This document shows, in pieces, positions 6,216 through 9,767 of a stretch of 9,767 bases of DNA (position 1 is its first letter; every line of letters begins with the position of its first letter). The notes beneath the pieces were generated by a model. The model had not been told where the DNA came from. It saw only the letters and a list, made by a program, of their open reading frames with translations, and made no database searches. The stretch comes from Desulfonatronospira sp. (GTDB taxonomy: Bacteria > Desulfobacterota > Desulfovibrionia > Desulfovibrionales > Desulfonatronovibrionaceae): NCBI GenBank assembly GCA_003563255.1, contig PWSL01000482.1:1-9767 (forward strand), in the 5' to 3' direction. Made by a program: the position numbers and the translations under genes.

Positions 6216-6872
6216 TCAGAACAGCAGGCTGTTAATGAAATATATCACGTAGCCAAAGACGGCCTGAAAGACACCCAGAATAAGCAGAAGGATAATAATG
6301 ATGAAGCCGAATTTTTCCAACTGCATGTACTGTCCGGCCATACGCCCGGGCAGAAAAGTTGCAAGTACCTTGCTGCCGTCCAGGGGCGGGATTGGGAACA
6401 GGTTGAAAATACCAAGGATGACATTTATGAATATCCCGAAATAAGCAACCATTATGACCGGCTGCAGGTATCCGGAGTTGCCGGCATCCAGTATGGGCTG
6501 CATTATTATCAGGGACTGCAGAACAAGGAAAAAGCCAAAAGCCAACGCGAAGTTTGCCGAAGGACCTGCCAGGGATACCCAGAAAATGCCTTTTCTAGGA
6601 TCCTGAAAATAAGAGGGGTTGAAGGGCACAGGCTTGGCCCAGCCGATCAAAAAAGGACTTTTCATGAGTATAAGCAGCAAGGGAAGAAGAACTGTGCCGA
6701 AGGGATCGACATGCCGTACAGGGTTCAACGAGAGACGCCCTGCGTTTTTCGCTGTAGGATCGCCGAAGCGGAATGCTGTGTAGCCGTGGGCCACTTCATG
6801 CAGGGTGATCCCCAGAAGTAGGGGGATAACCATGGGGATTACCTGGTTGACTAAGTAAGAAATATCAAACAT
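6216..6872 (-). CDS. Site-2 protease family (M50) integral membrane zinc metalloprotease
   Basis: The 218-residue, very hydrophobic product has the M50 signatures. HEVAH at 25-29 supplies the two zinc-binding histidines and the catalytic glutamate within the first membrane helix. NLFPIPPLDG at 157-166 supplies the third ligand, Asp165. About five or six membrane segments are apparent. It lacks a PDZ or CBS domain, which places it with the short YwhC-like members of unknown substrate rather than RseP. It presumably cleaves membrane-spanning substrates within the bilayer. The ribosome site upstream of the ATG is weak (AAAGAC). The neighbour order, coiled-coil gene before and trpS after on the same strand, suggests co-transcription, although the 103-base gap before it leaves room for its own promoter. 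Confidence 0.
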   Translation of the reverse strand: MFDISYLVNQVIPMVIPLLLGITLHEVAHGYTAFRFGDPTAKNAGRLSLNPVRHVDPFGTVLLPLLLILMKSPFLIGWAKPVPFNPSYFQDPRKGIFWVSLAGPSANFALAFGFFLVLQSLIIMQPILDAGNSGYLQPVIMVAYFGIFINVILGIFNLFPIPPLDGSKVLATFLPGRMAGQYMQLEKFGFIIIILLLILGVFQAVFGYVIYFINSLLF

Positions 6873-6975
6873 GTTTTTGTCTTTTTGTTGATGGGTTTAT
6901 GCTTGTCGCTGAATTCTGTGGGGTAATTCACCACTACACCAGGCTCAAAAAAAGAAAGGGTGAGCGCAACCGGTT

Positions 6976-7164
6976 TTAAAACCTGGGTTTTTCCTTTCGA
7001 GCTTCCAGGCGGGCTTTAAGCTCGTCGCGCCGCTTCTGCACCCTGCTGATTTCAAAGCTCAGATCCTGCATATCCTGGCTGGAGGCTGCGGCCTGGACCT
7101 TTTTGAGCCTGGAAAGCTCCTTTTCCAATTGATAAATTTCCTGTGCCAGATGGCGAATAGACAT
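6976..7164 (-). CDS. Small coiled-coil hypothetical protein
   Basis: The 62-residue protein is nearly all charged heptad-like helix from about residue 5 to 57, rich in Lys, Glu, Arg and Leu, so a coiled coil is likely. There is no signal peptide, membrane segment or cysteine. The start is supported by AGGAAG about six bases before the ATG. It begins 25 bases after the thioesterase stop, which indicates co-transcription with it. I do not recognise a family and give no function. A near-palindrome around its stop codon (CCGGTTTTAAAACCTGG) is too AT-rich inside to be called a terminator. Confidence 0.
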   Translation of the reverse strand: MSIRHLAQEIYQLEKELSRLKKVQAAASSQDMQDLSFEISRVQKRRDELKARLEARKEKPRF

Positions 7165-7189
7165 ATCTGCTTCCTGACAGCTTTAAAGG

Positions 7190-7609
7190 TTATGCCTCTG
7201 CAACCAGGGGGAAATCCTTTTTATAGGCGGTCCCCTGAAAAGTTGCCACGAGTTTGTCCTGATCGTTCTTGACTTCCACACTGTACCCGGACAGGGTCTT
7301 ATGGGAAAACACCTCCCTGGCCCTTGCAGACAGAAGAGTGCCGGCCTTGGCAGGACGGATGTAGTTTATTGAAGCGTTGATTCCCACGGCGGCCTGGCCG
7401 CGGGAATTGGAAGCCGCGGCAAAGGCCAGGTCCGCAAGGGTAAACAATGCTCCGCCGTGCACCATGTCCAGGCCGTTCAAATGCATGTCCTGGACTGTCA
7501 TTTGAGCCAGGGCGCTTCCCTGGTCAACTTCCACAAGTTCGATTCCTGATATACGGGCATACCGGTCATGTTCGTTTATAAATTCCTTGACGGCTGACAT
7601 CAGAGTCAT
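7190..7609 (-). CDS. PaaI-type hotdog-fold thioesterase
   Basis: The 139-residue product is a hotdog-fold acyl-CoA thioesterase of the PaaI/YdiI group, cytosolic and normally a tetramer. VHGGALFTLAD at 50-60 contains the HGG motif and the catalytic Asp60, followed by INYIRPAKAG typical of the central strand. The reading frame stays open upstream to 7777, but that extension overlaps the divergent regulator gene and shows no family features. The ATG at 7609, preceded by GCGGGG, gives the usual length. The physiological thioester is unknown. The gene heads the minus-strand set that continues with the coiled-coil gene, and its start lies 57 bases from the start of the divergent ModE-like gene, so the two promoters must overlap. 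Confidence 0.
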   Translation of the reverse strand: MTLMSAVKEFINEHDRYARISGIELVEVDQGSALAQMTVQDMHLNGLDMVHGGALFTLADLAFAAASNSRGQAAVGINASINYIRPAKAGTLLSARAREVFSHKTLSGYSVEVKNDQDKLVATFQGTAYKKDFPLVAEA

Positions 7610-7666
7610 ATAACCCCGCAAGCCGGATTTGGCAACCTGAAAAATAGCTCTGGTAATGGAGATGTC

Positions 7667-8035
7667 ATGAAAAGCAACAGCAACTACGATGTGGGCCTGA
7701 GCGTCTGGCTCCATACAGGCAGTGAGACCATTTTCTGTCAGGGCAGGGCGCTGCTTTTGGAAGGTATTGAAGAGCACGGATCCCTGCGTCAGGCGGCCAA
7801 AAGCCTGGGTATGTCCTATCGTGCGGCCTGGGGCAAATTGAAAAAGACCCAGGATATCCTGGGCTTTGACCTGGTGGTCCTAAGCGGTGAGCAGCCCCGG
7901 CGTTACGAGCTTACTTCCAGGGCCAGGGAGATTTTAAAGGCCTTCAATTCCTGGCGCAACAGGATGAAGACCATTGCCGGGAAAGAGGCCCGGGAACTTC
8001 AGGAATTATTTAAAGGTGCCGGGCCTGAAAAGTAA
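7667..8035 (+). CDS. ModE-like (LysR-type winged helix) transcriptional regulator without effector domain
   Basis: The 122-residue protein matches the N-terminal DNA-binding domain of ModE. The wHTH spans about 20-105, with GSLRQAAKSLGMSYRAAW as its helix-turn-helix (a segment close to the ModE MSYRxAW signature) and a wing ending in RRYELTSRAREIL. The C-terminal molbindin (TOBE) domains that bind molybdate or tungstate in full-length ModE are absent, so how it would sense the oxyanion is open. Its position just upstream of tupA argues that it controls tungstate uptake. GGAG five bases before the ATG supports this start. Stand-alone ModE_N proteins are common near tungstate and molybdate transporters. 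It is not of the TunR type described in sulfate reducers, whose DNA-binding part resembles XerC/XerD. Confidence 0.
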   Translation: MKSNSNYDVGLSVWLHTGSETIFCQGRALLLEGIEEHGSLRQAAKSLGMSYRAAWGKLKKTQDILGFDLVVLSGEQPRRYELTSRAREILKAFNSWRNRMKTIAGKEARELQELFKGAGPEK

Positions 8036-8123
8036 ATGTAAAAACTGCCTGAAAGCATTTGCCCTGCCTTATAGCCTTCCCCTGTAATCAACTTTTTTAT
8101 TCAGAACACAGTGCCTACCAGCG

Positions 8124-8141
8124 TATGTTTTTTTTAACATA
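8124..8141. promoter_or_regulatory. 6-6-6 inverted repeat, candidate operator for the ModE-like regulator
   Basis: TATGTT (8124-8129), six T residues and AACATA (8136-8141) form a dyad ending two bases before the candidate -35 box of tupA. AT-rich dyads of this form, with a short spacer, fit ModE-type binding sites in general, and the position suits activation or repression. That the neighbouring regulator binds here is inference. Confidence 0.
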
Positions 8142-8143
8142 AA

Positions 8144-8171
8144 TTTACAGGTTTTTATTTCCTGCTATACA
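8144..8171 (+). promoter_or_regulatory. Candidate tupA promoter
   Basis: TTTACA (8144-8149), a 16-base spacer and TATACA (8166-8171) match the sigma70 boxes at 5 of 6 and 5 of 6 positions. The start of transcription would be near 8178, leaving a leader of about 200 bases before the tupA start. Confidence 0.
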
Positions 8172-8180
8172 GACCTTTAT

Positions 8181-8346
8181 GAAAACAGGAAGTACCTGTT
8201 TTCGAGGCTTGAAATCCTCAAGGGGTAGGCCTGTATGCAGCCGGGTTTGGGCGGTCCTGGTGGTCAGGGCCGCCGGACCGGTGGTTTCTGAAAAATACTT
8301 TTCAGTGCAAGGAGCCCTGTCTTGAAGGGTTTCATATCTGGAAACC
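8181..8346 (+). promoter_or_regulatory. Structured 5' leader of tupA, candidate Moco/Tuco-type riboswitch
   Basis: Four hairpins follow the putative promoter. The first is a perfect 9-bp stem GAAAACAGG/CCTGTTTTC (8181-8203). The second is a 10-bp stem GGCGGTCCTG with CAGGGCCGCC (8250-8274, one G-U pair), enclosed by a possible CCGG/CCGG pairing (8241-8244, 8278-8281). The third is CTGAAAA/TTTTCAG (8288-8305) and the fourth GGTTTC/GAAACC (8328-8346). A run of six T residues (8354-8359) comes seven bases after the last stem, then the ribosome site. Moco RNA motifs, and the Tuco variants proposed for tungsten cofactor, do precede oxyanion transporter genes, so the location fits. I could not match the consensus, so the identification is tentative; the hairpins themselves are directly visible. 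Confidence 0.
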
Positions 8347-8361
8347 GCAGTAATTTTTTAC

Positions 8362-8369
8362 GGGGAGGG
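8362..8369 (+). promoter_or_regulatory. tupA Shine-Dalgarno deciding the start
   Basis: GGGGAGGG ends six bases before the ATG at 8376. This, together with a clean signal peptide beginning MKKI, rules out the in-frame upstream ATG at 8322. Confidence 0.
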
Positions 8370-8375
8370 TTAAAG

Positions 8376-9230
8376 ATGAAAAAGATTTGCAGCATTTTTA
8401 CTCTGGCAGTTTGCATGCTTGTATGCACAGTATTTGCTGGACAGGCTTTTGCCAGTGATAAGGTCATTACTATGAGCACCACCACCAGCACCGAGGCTTC
8501 GGGACTGCTGGACCACCTTCTTCCGGAGTTTAAGGCAGATACCGGAATAACAGTGCGGGTCATGTCCAAGGGTACCGGCGCCGCCCTGCGTGATGGCATG
8601 GACGGCAATGCCGACGTGGTCATGGTCCATGATGTGGAAAGGGAAAATCAGTTTGTAGAAGATGGCTACGGCACCAGGCGCTATTATGTAATGTACAACG
8701 ATTTTATTATTGTCGGGCCTGAAGAGGATCCGGCAGGCATCGGGGACGCTGCAGACGTTGCCGAGGCCATGAGGCTTATTGCCGAGGCCGGGGAGCCTTT
8801 TGTTTCCAGAGGGGATGACAGCGGTACCCACGGCAGGGAAAAACAGCTCTGGGAAGAAAGCGGGCTGGAGATTACCGGGTCCAGTGAGCCGGCAGACGGA
8901 GCGGGCTGGTATTTTTCCATAGGCCAGGGCATGGGAGTAGCGCTGCTCTTTGCCGAGGAAAAGAACGGCTACGTTCTTGCGGACAGGGGAACCTATCTGC
9001 AGTACAAGTACGGCAGGGATGCAGAATATGATCTGGAGATCGTTTACGAGGGCGGAGACATGCTGGAGAACCCTTACGGGGTGATTCCGGTTAACCCGGA
9101 GAAACACCCCCACGTGAAATATGATCTGGCTAAGGAATTCGCGGAGTGGCTGGTTTCCGAGCGTGGACAGGAGGTCATTGGGTCCTACGAACTTCTTGGC
9201 TCACAGCTTTTTATTCCAGATGCAAAGTAG
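8376..9230 (+). CDS. tupA: Tungstate ABC transporter periplasmic binding protein
   Basis: The 284-residue preprotein begins with a Sec signal peptide: MKKIC, a hydrophobic core to about residue 22, and an AFA cleavage site before Ser27. The mature protein is a PBP-like domain of the TupA type. STTTST at 34-39 is the anion-binding motif that distinguishes TupA from ModA and WtpA, and SRGDDSGTH at 144-152 is the second conserved ligand loop, including Arg145. It would capture tungstate, with very high selectivity over molybdate in characterised homologues, and hand it to the TupB permease. Tungsten serves aldehyde oxidoreductases and formate dehydrogenases in sulfate reducers. The permease gene begins 111 bases after it, separated by a strong hairpin. 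The upstream ModE-like gene and structured leader point to regulated expression. Tungstate rather than molybdate is the family-based assignment. Confidence 0.
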   Translation: MKKICSIFTLAVCMLVCTVFAGQAFASDKVITMSTTTSTEASGLLDHLLPEFKADTGITVRVMSKGTGAALRDGMDGNADVVMVHDVERENQFVEDGYGTRRYYVMYNDFIIVGPEEDPAGIGDAADVAEAMRLIAEAGEPFVSRGDDSGTHGREKQLWEESGLEITGSSEPADGAGWYFSIGQGMGVALLFAEEKNGYVLADRGTYLQYKYGRDAEYDLEIVYEGGDMLENPYGVIPVNPEKHPHVKYDLAKEFAEWLVSERGQEVIGSYELLGSQLFIPDAK

Positions 9231-9272
9231 AAAATAACCTGAACCCGGACTGTTACAATTCATCTCAAAAAT

Positions 9273-9308
9273 CTGTTCACCGGATTTTTTGGATATTCCG
9301 GTGAACAG
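9273..9308 (+). repeat. Intercistronic hairpin between tupA and tupB
   Basis: CTGTTCACCGGA (9273-9284) pairs perfectly with TCCGGTGAACAG (9297-9308), a 12-bp stem with a 12-base loop. No T-run follows it, so it is more likely a 3' stabiliser of the tupA message or an attenuating structure than a full terminator. It could help make more binding protein than permease. Confidence 0.
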
Positions 9309-9341
9309 CAATAATTGATATCAAAGGGTTTATTTAATTTA

Positions 9342-9767
9342 ATGGAAGGCTTTTTAATCAGCAGCCTGGCTGAAGCGGTGCGTATGCTCTGGTCCCTGGA
9401 TCCGGAGCTGTATTTTATCGTTTACGTATCCCTGTATGTAAGCTTCTTCTCCACCCTTGTAGCTGCCGTTCTGGGTATTCCTCTGGGTTTTCTGGTGGCG
9501 GTTAAAGAGTTCCGGGGAAAAAGGGCTGTAATCACCATCCTGAATACCCTGCTTGCCCTGCCCACAGTGGTTATCGGTCTGCTTGTCTACGCTTTTCTGT
9601 CCAGGCGGGGCATCCTCGGGGACCTGGGCATGCTGTATACCCCCTGGGCTATAGTAGTCGGCCAGGTTATTCTCATCACGCCCTGGGTGGCCACCTTCAC
9701 CCTGGCAGCGGTCAGCCGGATAGATTCCCGCTACAGGCGCACGGCCATGACCCTGGGGGCGAACCTG
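9342..9767 (+). CDS. tupB: Tungstate ABC transporter permease, partial at C-terminus
   Basis: The 142 visible residues are the N-terminal part of an ABC importer permease (BPD_transp_1 type, about 230 residues when complete). Membrane segments lie at about 24-53, 61-86 and 100-123. The window ends inside the EAA loop, with TAMTLGANL visible, the stretch that contacts the ATPase. Together with tupA immediately upstream, it is the permease of a TupABC system; a tupC ATPase gene would be expected just beyond the window. The ribosome site is weak: AAAGGG lies 13 bases before the ATG, beyond the usual distance. This agrees with lower translation than tupA. The frame is open from the ATG to the end. 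Confidence 0.
   Translation, partial: MEGFLISSLAEAVRMLWSLDPELYFIVYVSLYVSFFSTLVAAVLGIPLGFLVAVKEFRGKRAVITILNTLLALPTVVIGLLVYAFLSRRGILGDLGMLYTPWAIVVGQVILITPWVATFTLAAVSRIDSRYRRTAMTLGANL

Larger units (their letters stand above)
8036..8375. other. 340-base non-coding region upstream of tupA
   Basis: No coding sequence is supported here. The first part (8036-8120) shows no clear terminator for the regulator gene. The rest holds a palindrome, a promoter-like pair, and a leader with several hairpins, listed separately. Confidence 0.

Noticed and set aside
7610..7777. N-terminal extension of the thioesterase
   Set aside because: It would overlap the divergent regulator gene, lacks hotdog-family features and would make the protein unusually long.
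8328..8359. Intrinsic terminator before tupA
   Set aside because: The 6-bp stem is AT-rich and the T-run is seven bases away, so it is kept only as a possible part of the leader's switching region.
8322..8375. Earlier in-frame start for tupA
   Set aside because: It would place 18 residues before a normal signal peptide, and the good ribosome site lies after it.
8370..9113. Minus-strand open frame of 247 codons
   Set aside because: Shadow of tupA, which has a signal peptide, ribosome site and ligand motifs.

Overview
The window looks like a chromosomal segment of a sulfate-reducing or related anaerobic deltaproteobacterium, probably near the Desulfovibrionales. The indications are a long fused 2-hydroxyacyl-CoA dehydratase-type activase, a cobalamin-domain radical SAM enzyme, a tungstate (Tup) uptake locus with a ModE-type regulator, and an M50 protease next to trpS. 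This placement is inferred from gene content; no phylogeny was possible.

Left part, minus strand: positions 1-2651 hold the N-terminal 883 residues of a giant activase with two ASKHA ATPase/[4Fe-4S] halves in tandem. Its C-terminus lies outside the window. A 450-base non-coding stretch follows (2652-3101), holding a small perfect palindrome, a plus-strand promoter-like sequence, one copy of a MITE/REP-like palindromic element and a weak relic of it. A plus-strand radical SAM gene (3102-4505) comes next. Beyond it is an inverted, nearly identical second copy of the element, which ends directly at the ribosome binding site of a small fmdB-type zinc-ribbon gene (4799-4969).

Middle, minus strand: a four-gene set is read in the order PaaI-type thioesterase (7609-7190), 62-residue coiled-coil protein (7164-6976), M50 site-2 protease homologue (6872-6216) and trpS (6057-5059). 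A third, internally deleted copy of the palindromic element lies in the M50-trpS gap. A different double-hairpin dispersed repeat lies between the convergent fmdB and trpS genes.

Right part, plus strand: a short ModE-like winged-helix regulator (7667-8035) is divergent from the thioesterase. It is followed by a 340-base non-coding region with a palindrome, a promoter-like pair and several hairpins, then tupA (tungstate-binding protein), an intercistronic hairpin, and the start of tupB (permease), which runs off the end. The likely logic is oxyanion-responsive control of tungstate uptake, by the ModE-like protein and possibly by a structured RNA leader.

The most notable structure not explained by genes is the family of palindromic elements: two inverted copies bracket the radical SAM gene, one relic sits by trpS, and one possible fragment lies at 3003-3023. 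The tupA leader is second. No clearly new system was found; the radical SAM enzyme between two inverted elements is the closest thing to an undescribed unit.
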